Positions 6,770-13,767 of a stretch of DNA of 13,767 nucleotides are shown piece by piece. The stretch spans positions 1 through 13,767 of the forward strand of contig VGAU01000022.1 in assembly GCA_016870675.1 (NCBI GenBank), read 5' to 3'. The notes below the pieces were generated by a model. It was not told the origin of the DNA. It worked only from the letters and a program-made list of their open reading frames with translations, and did no database searches. Positions within the stretch are counted from its first letter, which is position 1; the number at the start of each line of letters is the position of its first letter. Both the position numbers and the translations under genes were made by a program. Source of the stretch: Actinomycetota bacterium. GTDB lineage: Bacteria > Actinomycetota > Humimicrobiia > Humimicrobiales > Humimicrobiaceae.

Positions 6770-7483
6770 ATGGAAATTATCTGGCAGGGAATAAAACAAG
6801 CAATAATTTTAATTTTTACCGGGAACAGAGAAGTATATGAGATTTTATTTCTAACCCTTAAGGTTTCTGGAAGTGCGGTATTTTTTTCTATGCTTCTGGG
6901 AATACCGGTAGGGGTGCTTGTGGGATTAAATAAATTCCCGTTAAAAAAGTTTATTATTGCAGTAATAAATACTGGAATGGGACTTCCACCGGTAGCTGCT
7001 GGTCTAATAGTTATATTGTTTATCTGGAGAAGTGGAATGCTTGGATTTTTAAAATTAATGTATACTCCCCCTGCCATGGTGATAGCCCAGGTGCTTATTG
7101 CCTCACCTATAATTGCAGGTATAACTCTGGCAGCTGTACAGCAGATTGACCCCAAATTAAAACAACAGGTTTTGTCTTTAGGGGCAAATAGATTTCAGGT
7201 CTACTGGATTTTAATAAGGGAAGCCAGGCTGCCTGCCCTGGCAGCAGTTATGGCTGGTTTTGGAGGAATAATATCAGAAGTAGGAGCAGTGATTATGGTA
7301 GGAGGGAATATTAAGGGAGAGACCAGGGTTCTTACCACTGCTATAGTTCAGATGGTCAGAATGGGTAATTTTGATATGGCAATTGCTCTTGTGGTAATAC
7401 TGCTTGCTATTACATTTGGGGTAAATTTTCTACTCACTTTAATACAGCAGAAGGAAGGTATTGGATGGATAAGAAGATTCTAG
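6770..7483 (+). CDS. tupB: Tungstate ABC transporter permease TupB
   Basis: A 237-residue inner-membrane permease, forming the tungstate channel with TupC. Hydrophobic segments are visible at roughly 25-52, 60-85, 100-123, 153-178 and 203-225. The ABC contact loop (EAA motif) is seen as REARLPALAAVMAGFGGIIS (150-169), followed by EVGAVIMVGGNI. Length is usual for the family. The ATG follows the tupA stop by two bases without a good ribosome site, which suggests translational coupling. The end overlaps tupC by 19 bases. Confidence 0.92.
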   Translation: MEIIWQGIKQAIILIFTGNREVYEILFLTLKVSGSAVFFSMLLGIPVGVLVGLNKFPLKKFIIAVINTGMGLPPVAAGLIVILFIWRSGMLGFLKLMYTPPAMVIAQVLIASPIIAGITLAAVQQIDPKLKQQVLSLGANRFQVYWILIREARLPALAAVMAGFGGIISEVGAVIMVGGNIKGETRVLTTAIVQMVRMGNFDMAIALVVILLAITFGVNFLLTLIQQKEGIGWIRRF

Positions 7484-8568
7484 AGATTTCAGACCTTAAA
7501 AAAAAATATAACAGTAAATTTTGTCTGGATGTTAATAACCTGTACGCGGAAAAGGGAAAAATATTAACTATAATCGGACCTAACGGCTCCGGTAAATCTA
7601 CTCTGATAAGGCTCATTAACCTTCTGGAGAGACCCGATGAAGGGAAAATATATTTTAATGGTCATGAAATAACAAATGGAGAAGTCAGTCAAACAGAAGT
7701 AAGAAAAAAAATGGCTGTAGTATTCCAGGAGCCCCTACTCTTTAATACATCGGTTTACACCAATATAATAATGGGACTGACGATTAGAAAAATAAAATTG
7801 CCCAGAGCAAAAGACAGGATTGATTACTTTACTGACAAGTTAAAAATCACAGATTTACTCAACAGGAGCACTAAAAATCTTTCCGGAGGTGAAAAGCAGA
7901 GAGTATCCCTTGCAAGAGCATTGGTCCTTGATCCTGAACTGCTGCTGCTGGATGAACCTCTGGCAAATATTGACCAGAGTTCCAGGGAAAGTTTGCGCGC
8001 GGATCTCTTTGGGGTATTAAGGGGTTACGGAAAATCTGTTGTATACATTACACATGATCGGAATGAAGCCATGGTGCTTGCAGATGATATTGCAGTTATG
8101 GATAGAGGGAAAATATTGCAGTTTGCCAGAAAGGAAGAGATATTCAGAAAACCTGTAAATGAGTTTATAGCCAGATTTGTAGGAGTCGAAACGCTGGTGG
8201 ATGGAGTTATTCTTGAGAGAAAAGGAAATGTCTGCAAAATTGGATTGGTGGTAAAAAAGGGAAATATTGAGATATACATAGTCGGTCAGTGGGAAAAGGG
8301 TACAAGGGTCACCCTTGCAATAAGGCCGGAAGATGTAATCTTATATAACACTGAAATATCATCTGAAGAATCTTCTGCCATGAATCTGTTCAAGGGGAAA
8401 ATTACTGAAATAAGGGATATTGGAATATTTAAAAGAGTTGAAATTGATTGCGGGTTCCCATTGAGCTCCTTTGTAACCCAGAATTCCGTTAATAGATTGA
8501 AACTGGCTTTAGGTAAAGAAATTACAGCAGCAGTGAAAGCAAGTTCAATACATATGTTTAAAAGGTAA
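7465..8568 (+). CDS. tupC: Tungstate ABC transporter ATPase TupC, with C-terminal TOBE domain
   Basis: A 367-residue ATP-binding subunit energising tungstate import. Walker A is GPNGSGKST (38-46), the Q-loop is around VVFQEP (85-90), the signature is LSGGEKQR (139-146), Walker B is LLLLDEP (159-165) and the switch His is 197 (YITHD). After the ATPase core, residues ~240-367 form an extension with IRPEDVIL (286-293), typical of TOBE-type oxyanion-binding regulatory domains. Such a domain often gives feedback inhibition by cytoplasmic oxyanion in Mo/W importers; that role here is inferred. It overlaps tupB by 19 bases, with AAGGAAGG just upstream of the ATG inside tupB. Confidence 0.92.
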   Translation: MDKKILEISDLKKKYNSKFCLDVNNLYAEKGKILTIIGPNGSGKSTLIRLINLLERPDEGKIYFNGHEITNGEVSQTEVRKKMAVVFQEPLLFNTSVYTNIIMGLTIRKIKLPRAKDRIDYFTDKLKITDLLNRSTKNLSGGEKQRVSLARALVLDPELLLLDEPLANIDQSSRESLRADLFGVLRGYGKSVVYITHDRNEAMVLADDIAVMDRGKILQFARKEEIFRKPVNEFIARFVGVETLVDGVILERKGNVCKIGLVVKKGNIEIYIVGQWEKGTRVTLAIRPEDVILYNTEISSEESSAMNLFKGKITEIRDIGIFKRVEIDCGFPLSSFVTQNSVNRLKLALGKEITAAVKASSIHMFKR

Positions 8569-8609
8569 GATAGAGATTTAATAGGCAATTTTTATTAAAT
8601 AGAATATTT

Positions 8610-9653
8610 TTGGCTGTAAATAGACTTATAAAAGAAAAATTAATAGATAATTATAATAGAATAATTGATTACCTGAGGTTATCAGTTACCGACCGATGTA
8701 ATTTAAGATGTACATATTGTATGCCTGAAAGAGGAATAAAATTGCTTGAAAGAAGAGAGCTTTTAACTTTTGAGGAAATATTAAGAGTGGTAAGAATATT
8801 ATCTGAACTGGGGATAAAAAAAATAAGGCTTACTGGCGGTGAGCCTCTTCTCAGGAATAATATACTGGGCTTGATTGAAGGTATTAGAAACATTCCAGGA
8901 ATTGAGGACATTTCCCTTACCACTAACGGAACACTGCTTGGTAAATTTTTAAAAAGCCTTTATGATGCAGGAATAAGAAGGATTAATATAAGTATGGATA
9001 GTCTGGATTCAAAAAAATATAGGGAGATTACCAGAGGAGGTGATCTCAGCAAAGTATTGGAAGCTATAGAAAGTTCTGTTGAAATAGGATTTGAATCTGT
9101 AAAGATAAATGTGGTGCTTACTGGTCTATTTGATTGGAAGGACTCCCTGGAATTTATCAAGTTTGCAATTGAAAAACCGGTAAGTATTCGATTTATAGAA
9201 ATGATGTCCATATCAGGCCTGGATACTGTAGAATGCAGCAGTAACCTGATTAATATCGATAAACCAAAAGTAGATATAAGAAGTATTTTTGAATCTATGA
9301 ATAAATTTGGTAAATACAGTAAAATTAAAGAGCCCCTGGGTTTCGGGCCGGCAGTATATTACAGGATTAATGGAAGTAAAGGTAAGATTGGTTTTATTAT
9401 AAATAAAAGAGACTCTTGTTTTTACTGCAACAGGATAAGACTTACCCCCAGCGGAAACATAAAATTATGTTTGTTTTCCAGTTCGGAAATTGATATAAAA
9501 GAAGAGCTTAGAGAGGGTACTGATAATGAAAGAATAAAAAAATTGATTAAAAGTTTTATAAAGAGAAAACCAAAGGACAGGAATAGTAACATAAAATGTG
9601 AAGTGGGAAGTGATCTGAAAATTGCCAGCTTCATGAATAAAATTGGAGGATAG
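8610..9653 (+). CDS. moaA: GTP 3',8-cyclase MoaA (radical SAM)
   Basis: A 347-residue radical SAM enzyme that, with MoaC, turns GTP into cyclic pyranopterin monophosphate, the first step of the pterin cofactor pathway. The SAM [4Fe-4S] motif is CNLRCTYC (Cys 30, 34, 37), preceded by the typical YLRLSVTDR. LTGGEPLLR is at 74-82. The second, substrate-binding cluster uses Cys 270, 273 and 287 in CFYCNRIRLTPSGNIKLC. The protein ends with the conserved Gly-Gly tail (346-347). The start is TTG at 8610: a TAG lies in frame 13 codons upstream with no ATG between, and this start gives the usual short N-terminal extension. The ribosome site is weak. moaC starts eight bases downstream. Confidence 0.95.
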   Translation: MAVNRLIKEKLIDNYNRIIDYLRLSVTDRCNLRCTYCMPERGIKLLERRELLTFEEILRVVRILSELGIKKIRLTGGEPLLRNNILGLIEGIRNIPGIEDISLTTNGTLLGKFLKSLYDAGIRRINISMDSLDSKKYREITRGGDLSKVLEAIESSVEIGFESVKINVVLTGLFDWKDSLEFIKFAIEKPVSIRFIEMMSISGLDTVECSSNLINIDKPKVDIRSIFESMNKFGKYSKIKEPLGFGPAVYYRINGSKGKIGFIINKRDSCFYCNRIRLTPSGNIKLCLFSSSEIDIKEELREGTDNERIKKLIKSFIKRKPKDRNSNIKCEVGSDLKIASFMNKIGG

Positions 9654-9660
9654 TTTTAAG

Positions 9661-10161
9661 ATGAAAAATCCGGATAATTTTACTCACATAGATGAGAAAG
9701 GAAGAGCTAAAATGGTTGATGTGAGCGATAAAAAGGTAGCTTTAAGGGCTGCTAAAGCCAGGGGATATATTATTTTAAATAAGGATATCATTGGTAAGAT
9801 TAAAGATAACCAATTAGAAAAAGGCGATGTCTTGACTGTAGCAAAAATTGCCGGAGTGAGTGCGGCAAAAAAAAACTGGGAACTGATTCCACTCTGTCAC
9901 CAGATAAGGCTTACAGATGTAGATATAGATTTCAGAATACTGGAAAAGGAAAATAAAATAGAGGCGGTAGCAAAAGTGAAAGGCTTTGATGTTACCGGAG
10001 TAGAAATGGAAGCTCTTATGGCTGTAAGTATCAGCCTGCTGGCTATATATGATATGTGTAAGGCAGTTTCAAAAGAAATGAGAATAGAAGAAATAGAACT
10101 TCTGGAAAAAACCGGAGGAAAAGGCTATTATCTTAAAAATTACCGGAATAGGAGGATTTGA
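9661..10161 (+). CDS. moaC: Cyclic pyranopterin monophosphate synthase MoaC
   Basis: A 166-residue enzyme that converts the MoaA product 3',8-cyclo-GTP into cyclic pyranopterin monophosphate. Signatures are KMVDVSDK (17-24), PLCHQIRLTDVDIDF (77-91), GVEMEALMAVSISLL (113-127) and the catalytic region IYDMCKAVSKEM (129-140), where Asp 131 and Lys 134 fit the known active-site pair. It ends in the conserved EKTGGKGYY. I chose ATG 9661 because GGAGGA (9645-9650) lies 10 bases upstream. An in-frame TTG at 9643 would put that site inside the gene and overlap moaA. The stop overlaps the ribosome region of the next gene. Confidence 0.95.
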   Translation: MKNPDNFTHIDEKGRAKMVDVSDKKVALRAAKARGYIILNKDIIGKIKDNQLEKGDVLTVAKIAGVSAAKKNWELIPLCHQIRLTDVDIDFRILEKENKIEAVAKVKGFDVTGVEMEALMAVSISLLAIYDMCKAVSKEMRIEEIELLEKTGGKGYYLKNYRNRRI

Positions 10162-10165
10162 TATT

Positions 10166-10612
10166 TTGGAAAATAAAGGAAAAATAGTTTCAATAAATAT
10201 AAGTGAAAAAAAGGGTGGCAAAAAGAAGCCTGTAAATGAAGTTTCTATAAATGAATATGGTATAGAAGGAGACGGACACAGCGGAAACTGGCACCGTCAG
10301 GTAAGCCTGCTTTCATATGATAGTATTAAGGATATTAACAGTAAGGGTATTGATGCCAATCCGGGAGATTTTGCTGAAAATATAACTACCTCGGGTATAG
10401 ATTTAAATAGACTGCAGATCGGGGATATTTTGACAGTAGGTGAAGAAGATATGGTAATGCTTGAAGTCACTCAGATCGGGAAGGAGTGCCACAAACCCTG
10501 TAGTATTTATTATTTGATGGGTTCATGTATAATGCCGCAAGAAGGTGTGTTCTGCAGGGTACTGCAGCCAGGGAAGATAAAGGTTGGAAATAAAATTATA
10601 CACACCTTGTAA
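10166..10612 (+). CDS. Stand-alone MOSC-domain protein
   Basis: A 148-residue MOSC-domain protein. The family shares a beta-barrel with the C-terminal part of Moco sulfurase, and small versions are often encoded beside moaC or mogA in anaerobes; their precise reaction is not firmly established. Visible signatures are GIEGDGHSGNWHRQVSLLS (32-50), a GDFAENITTSGIDL stretch (67-80), QIGDIL (84-89), the conserved cysteine region GKECHKPCSIYY (105-116; candidate active Cys 108) and GVFCRVLQPGKIKVG (127-141). The start is TTG at 10166, supported by GGAGG at 10151-10155 inside the end of moaC. An 85-base gap follows before the MogA-type gene. Confidence 0.88.
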   Translation: MENKGKIVSINISEKKGGKKKPVNEVSINEYGIEGDGHSGNWHRQVSLLSYDSIKDINSKGIDANPGDFAENITTSGIDLNRLQIGDILTVGEEDMVMLEVTQIGKECHKPCSIYYLMGSCIMPQEGVFCRVLQPGKIKVGNKIIHTL

Positions 10613-10697
10613 GAAAGATTGTTAAAAAATAAGGAATAGAAATACTTTTTATATTTTATAAAAAATTATAATTGTAATATTTAAAAGGAAAAATTTT

Positions 10698-11198
10698 ATG
10701 AAAAAACTATTAAAAGTAGCAGTCATCACTGTTAGTGATAAAGGATACCGGGAAGAGCGCGAAGACAGAAGCGGTAAATATATAATGCAATATTTCAAAG
10801 AAAAAGGATGGGAAATTGCTGATTACGGAATAGTCCCGGATGAGAAGGATAAAATAAAGGAAAAACTTAAGGATATTTCAGATAAAGAAAAAGCAAATCT
10901 GATCTTAACCACCGGGGGAACCGGGTTTTCACCCAGAGATGTGACTCCTGAAGCAACTGATGAGGTTATTGAGAAAAAAGTCCCTGGATTTAGTGAGATA
11001 ATAAGGATTGAAGGCCAGAAAAAAACTCCCAGGGCAATTCTTTCCAGGGGGATAAGCGGGATAAGGAAAAAAACTTTAATAATAAACCTGCCCGGTAGTA
11101 TAAAAGGAGTAAAAGATAGCCTGGAGTTGATATACCGTCCACTGCCCCATGGGATTGATATATTGACTGGTAGGGATATAGAATGTGGTCAGGAATAA
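10698..11198 (+). CDS. Molybdopterin adenylyltransferase, MogA/MoaB type
   Basis: A 166-residue MogA/MoaB-family protein that would adenylylate molybdopterin to prepare it for metal insertion by MoeA. Visible signatures are VAVITVSDKGYREEREDRSG (7-26), the GIVPDEKDKI segment, LILTTGGTGFSPRDVTPEAT (73-92) and the C-terminal INLPGS (129-134). The GGTG and acidic residues match the MPT-binding site. Length is typical of both MogA and MoaB, and the sequence does not let me choose between these names with confidence. ATG follows AGGA closely. It ends the same-strand cofactor cluster begun by moeA. The 85 bases before it contain an AT-only hairpin (10646-10664) and a TATAAT (10667-10672), so a secondary promoter is possible. 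Confidence 0.9.
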   Translation: MKKLLKVAVITVSDKGYREEREDRSGKYIMQYFKEKGWEIADYGIVPDEKDKIKEKLKDISDKEKANLILTTGGTGFSPRDVTPEATDEVIEKKVPGFSEIIRIEGQKKTPRAILSRGISGIRKKTLIINLPGSIKGVKDSLELIYRPLPHGIDILTGRDIECGQE

Positions 11199-11276
11199 CA
11201 TTTGGAATTAAAATATATAGACTCATATATTGCAGATATGAATAGATAAAAAAATATTATATTATAGAATTTCTAT

Positions 11277-11436
11277 TTAAGATTCCCCGGCAGTGTCAAT
11301 TAATTTATCAATAGCTTCTGTCACCACTTCCAGGGGAGTGTACTGCTCGTTATTTTTAATTAAGTAGTTTTTTACTTCACTCCAAATAACTATTATAATA
11401 GTTATGATACTTTTATATTTTATATAAATTTACGAG
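11277..11436 (-). other. Antisense open frame, possible gene remnant
   Basis: In the gap between the MogA-type gene and the L,D-transpeptidase, the minus strand has an open frame of about 50 codons ending in TAA at 11277-11279. Its last ~34 residues (SEVKNYLIKNNEQYTPLEVV... to ...GES) have an ordinary mixed composition unlike random AT-rich DNA. No ATG, GTG or TTG start is present in the frame, so it may be the 3' remnant of a deleted gene. I do not recognise the family. Confidence 0.25.
11371..11405 (+). promoter_or_regulatory. Promoter with 20-bp perfect palindrome before the L,D-transpeptidase
   Basis: TTTACT (11371-11376, two mismatches) is followed after 17 bases by a perfect TATAAT (11394-11399). 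The -10 box lies inside a 20-base perfect palindrome, ATAACTATTATAATAGTTAT (11386-11405), a good candidate operator. Transcription would start near 11406, some 39 bases before the TTG start codon at 11445. The palindrome is AT-rich but includes two C/G pairs per arm set and has no mismatch. Confidence 0.45.
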
Positions 11437-11444
11437 GAAAATAG

Positions 11445-12239
11445 TTGTTTAAATTTATAAAAAAGTGGATAGGTTTAATAATAACAGTAATTCTTGTACC
11501 CTTAATTCTAGTCGTTGTTGGCAAGATGATTATATTCCCGGCAGATAATTTAGAAGCTGCGCAAAAGCAATCAGAAACCACCGGGATTGATAATACTAGT
11601 ACTACAACGGACAATTATGAAGATTTCAACGAAGCTGATTTTATCAAACCTGGTGATAAAGATTATTCGGATGAAGTTACTGTTGAAGACACTTCTGAAG
11701 GGGATGGTAGTATGGATAATTTAGCGGGAGAATCAGAAGAAGATAAGGATATCATTAAAAAAGAGGCTGGAGAGGAGCAGGAATCATCAGGCGGAGAAGA
11801 AATAAAAGATGAACATAATGATACTGGCCAAAATGAGAATCAAAATATCGATTTTACTAATAGTGATGACTTTAGAATTGAAGTAGATCTAACTAAACAA
11901 AAGGTTTTTGTATATTACAAAGATAATTTGATAAGAGATATAATCTGTTCGGGAGGAACTGACCAGTCCCCGACTCCTCTGGGAGAATTTAAAACCTCTG
12001 AAAAAATCGAATATGATTGGATTCCCAGATTTAATGTGGGAGCTTATTACTGGATAAGATTTTATAAAAAATATCTTTTCCATAGTGTTCCTTTTGATGA
12101 AAATAAAGAGATGATTATAGAGGAATATGAAAAGCTTGGAAGCCCTGCAAGCCATGGATGTATCAGACTGAAGTTAGATGAAGCAAAATGGCTATACGAA
12201 AAGCTCCCATTAGGTGTAAAAGTAATAATATACAAATGA
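11445..12239 (+). CDS. Membrane-anchored L,D-transpeptidase (YkuD domain)
   Basis: A 264-residue cell-wall enzyme of the YkuD (ErfK/YbiS) family, which forms 3-3 peptidoglycan cross-links or attaches proteins to peptidoglycan. Residues ~9-30 form a single membrane anchor. Residues 35-140 are a long acidic Asp/Glu/Ser/Gly-rich linker spanning outward. The YkuD domain covers about 143-263, with His 213 and the catalytic SHGCIRL motif (236-242; nucleophile Cys 239, Arg 241). PSPxG-type sequence is seen as SPTPLGEF (175-182). The start is TTG at 11445, with GAGGAAA about 6-11 bases upstream. It is not related in function to the cofactor genes and has its own promoter-like region. It is convergent with the mobA remnant 99 bases away, with no clear terminator between. 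Confidence 0.9.
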   Translation: MFKFIKKWIGLIITVILVPLILVVVGKMIIFPADNLEAAQKQSETTGIDNTSTTTDNYEDFNEADFIKPGDKDYSDEVTVEDTSEGDGSMDNLAGESEEDKDIIKKEAGEEQESSGGEEIKDEHNDTGQNENQNIDFTNSDDFRIEVDLTKQKVFVYYKDNLIRDIICSGGTDQSPTPLGEFKTSEKIEYDWIPRFNVGAYYWIRFYKKYLFHSVPFDENKEMIIEEYEKLGSPASHGCIRLKLDEAKWLYEKLPLGVKVIIYK

Positions 12240-12338
12240 AAATAAATCTTTATGCTTTGGATATTCTGAAAGTAGCCTCTATCAGTATAAATTTATCAAA
12301 CATAAATACCAGATAATAGATAACTTTTATTGGCTAAC

Positions 12339-13016
12339 TTACCTGAAGAAAAAATAAGACCATATTTCAATGAATGAAATGACTGTATTTAATGGTGACT
12401 TTTTATTCTGCCACAAATTCTTGAACTTATAATAATCCTCCAATCTATTAATATTAAAAAAATTAAGGCTATCTATCCCATTTTGCTTAAGCTTATTAAT
12501 TGAAATTACTTCAATATCCAGATAGTTAAAAATATCCGATATTTTATATTTTTGTTTTCCGATATTTTCTTTTAAGATACCAAGACAATTTTTGGAATAC
12601 AATCCACAGAGGACTTCAAAACCTTTTTCGGTTTTAATTATATATGCATCCCTTTTCTTAGAATAATTATAGGATATTGTTGCTGGCTCACTGCTGCTTG
12701 GTTCTTCAGTATTTATTCCGGATTCATAAACCAACGATTTTAACAAATTATAAGAAATAAAAGGCATATCAAACGCAATAATTATAGAATAGAAATATGA
12801 TGCATTCGCAAGGCTTGTATAGATACCAATTAAAGGACCCTTTCCTTTATGGCTTGGTGTAATCTTTTCAGAATTAGTGATATTTAAGGAATTACTTGTA
12901 TTTAAATTGTCAACATCACTTTCATCTAAAATAATTCTTATATTTTGAAAGGCTGAATTTTTTTTAGCAAAATCATTGAAATCTATTTTTAGATTGTGTC
13001 CTTTCGGCAAAGCTGC
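12339..13016 (-). pseudogene. mobA: 5'-truncated mobA (molybdenum cofactor guanylyltransferase)
   Basis: About 225 codons of a MobA-family protein, which attaches GMP to molybdopterin to form the (bis-)guanine dinucleotide cofactor. Counting from TTG 13010, KGKGPLIGIYTSL (55-67), the metal-binding FDMPF (80-84) and C-terminal FFNINRLEDYYKF (184-196) match the family. The N-terminal LAGGxSxRMGxDK nucleotide-binding loop and following residues are missing. The frame runs without a stop into the sequence at 13017, where an IS66-type end begins. The most likely story is insertion of the element within mobA, leaving this 3' part inactive. The rest may lie beyond the element. TTG 13010 is merely the first possible start. 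Identification as MobA is based on these motifs and on the cofactor genes nearby. Confidence 0.72.
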
Positions 13017-13767
13017 GTAAATAAAAATTTTTTCAGGAAAACCGGTCTGTTTTCAGTAAAAAGACAGATTTTTTACGATATTCAGGCTGATTATTTTGCT
13101 TTAAGAGGAAAGCATTTCCCTGTAATTCCAGGGCATCCATTTGTCCGGGTTTTTAGAAATCATAGAGGGATTTTCCTGCAGAGCCTTAAGATATTCAAAA
13201 GGGTTTACCTTGCACAGGCTGCAGGTATGAATAAGACTCATAAAAAGATCTCCAACATAAGCACCATATGGGGTCTTGTAAAATAGGGAGTTTTTCCTGT
13301 GTAGTATTGCTTTTTTTAGAATCTGCTCACAAAGGTTGTTATCAAGGGGTGCTTTGGCAACTCGCAAAAATTGTGTCATACCCTTATAGTGCTTCAGCAT
13401 ATATGATATTGCACCACCAAGCGCAGAGTTGGGTTCTATATTTTTTTCCTCCAGTTGATTTTCAAGCCATATCTTTAAATCATCCATAAGTTTAGCACTG
13501 TTATCCTGATGATATTTCAGTCTCTCCTCTGGACTCATAGACATCTCTTTTGTATATGCGTCATTTTCATATACCTTCTCAAGCGTCTTTAATACATAGC
13601 TGCACTCTTTGGGAAATGACTCGTTTACTTCGACAAATTTCCTTCGGGCATGAGCCATACAGTTTGCAAGGATGGTTTTAAAATCTTTGGGAATATTGCG
13701 GGAAAGGGCGTCACACATCTGGATTGGAGGGCCAAGAGTTGCATTTCTTTTTTCTAAAATATCATTT
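13017..13767 (-). mobile_element. IS66-family element, one end, continuing off the right edge
   Basis: The transposase gene (13101-13767) identifies the element as IS66 family. The sequence at 13017 begins GTAA, the usual terminal bases of IS66 ends, 84 bases beyond the transposase stop, a normal distance. The mobA frame is broken here, which supports the boundary. IS66 elements make 8-bp target duplications. The predicted target copy here is AAAGCTGC (13009-13016). The second end and the accessory genes tnpA/tnpB are outside the window, so completeness and activity are unknown. Confidence 0.7.
13101..13767 (-). CDS. tnpC: IS66-family transposase TnpC, C-terminal part (cut by window edge)
   Basis: At least 221 C-terminal residues of an IS66 DDE transposase; the frame is open to the right edge, so the missing N terminus is due to the window, not a break. 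Visible family features are PPIQMCDALSRN before the catalytic core end, NCMAHARRKFVE, APLDNNLCEQ with the third catalytic acid (Glu) followed by HRKNSLFYKTPYGA, then the C-terminal element SLIHTCSLCKVNPFEYLKAL and the closing W-P-NY. No frameshift or stop is seen in the visible part. It runs in the same direction as the truncated mobA downstream of it. Confidence 0.93.
   Translation of the reverse strand, partial: NDILEKRNATLGPPIQMCDALSRNIPKDFKTILANCMAHARRKFVEVNESFPKECSYVLKTLEKVYENDAYTKEMSMSPEERLKYHQDNSAKLMDDLKIWLENQLEEKNIEPNSALGGAISYMLKHYKGMTQFLRVAKAPLDNNLCEQILKKAILHRKNSLFYKTPYGAYVGDLFMSLIHTCSLCKVNPFEYLKALQENPSMISKNPDKWMPWNYREMLSS

Noticed and set aside
6760..7155. 131-residue minus-strand open frame
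   Set aside because: Antisense to tupB over its full length; the plus-strand frame has clear permease features.
9643..9660. Upstream TTG start for moaC giving six more residues
   Set aside because: The strong GGAGGA site at 9645-9650 lies downstream of that TTG and is well placed for ATG 9661.
13047..13077. TCTGT...ACAGA hairpin followed by T's in the IS end, as terminator
   Set aside because: The stem is only about five base pairs; more likely part of the element's terminal sequence.
1..13767. tRNA, rRNA genes or CRISPR array
   Set aside because: No regularly spaced repeats, no tRNA-like cloverleaf with GTTCRANNC, and no rRNA-like conserved stretch were seen on reading.

Overview
The window is AT-rich bacterial DNA. 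It looks like a strict anaerobe that uses flavin/iron-sulfur NAD(P)H chemistry and a tungsten- or molybdenum-pterin enzyme. Family content (HydB/NuoF-type subunits with extra ferredoxin domains, TupABC, a stand-alone MOSC protein, IS66) fits Clostridia-like, Halanaerobiales or Atribacterota-like anaerobes. The sequence alone does not settle the phylum, so that placement is a weak inference.

Layout. Positions 1-373 hold no full gene, but contain a promoter-like signal with a palindrome that points out of the left edge. Positions 374-4045 (minus strand) form a three-gene operon for an NADH-oxidising module. Its order of transcription is a NuoE-type [2Fe-2S] protein, a NuoF/HydB-type FMN/NADH subunit, and a NuoG/HoxU-like ferredoxin subunit. 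The NuoE protein is unusual: its first ~92 residues are a Fur-family winged-helix DNA-binding domain. Its gene starts just downstream of a near-consensus promoter (TTGACA-N16-TATAAT) that overlaps a Fur-box-like operator containing three GATAAT repeats. This looks like a redox or iron-sulfur regulator that controls its own enzyme operon.

Positions 4046-4646 hold divergent regulatory DNA, a 61-residue protein of unknown function with a perfect inverted repeat at its promoter, and a decayed minus-strand HicA-like remnant. Positions 4647-11198 (plus strand) are one long, tightly packed cluster for tungstate uptake and pterin cofactor synthesis: moeA, tupA, tupB, tupC, moaA, moaC, a MOSC protein and a MogA/MoaB-type protein. 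TupABC would import tungstate, MoaA and MoaC make the pterin precursor, the MogA-type protein adenylylates molybdopterin, and MoeA inserts the metal. MPT synthase (MoaD/MoaE) and its activating enzyme are not in the window.

Positions 11199-11444 contain an antisense open frame that may be a gene remnant and a 20-bp perfect palindrome at a promoter. Positions 11445-12239 encode a membrane-anchored L,D-transpeptidase. Positions 12339-13016 (minus strand) are the 3' part of a mobA-like gene that lacks the nucleotide-binding N terminus. It is cut at the probable end of an IS66-family element, which occupies about 13017-13767 and runs off the right edge. The window thus combines W/Mo cofactor supply, a diaphorase module whose catalytic partner lies outside, and a disrupted nucleotide-attachment step (MobA).
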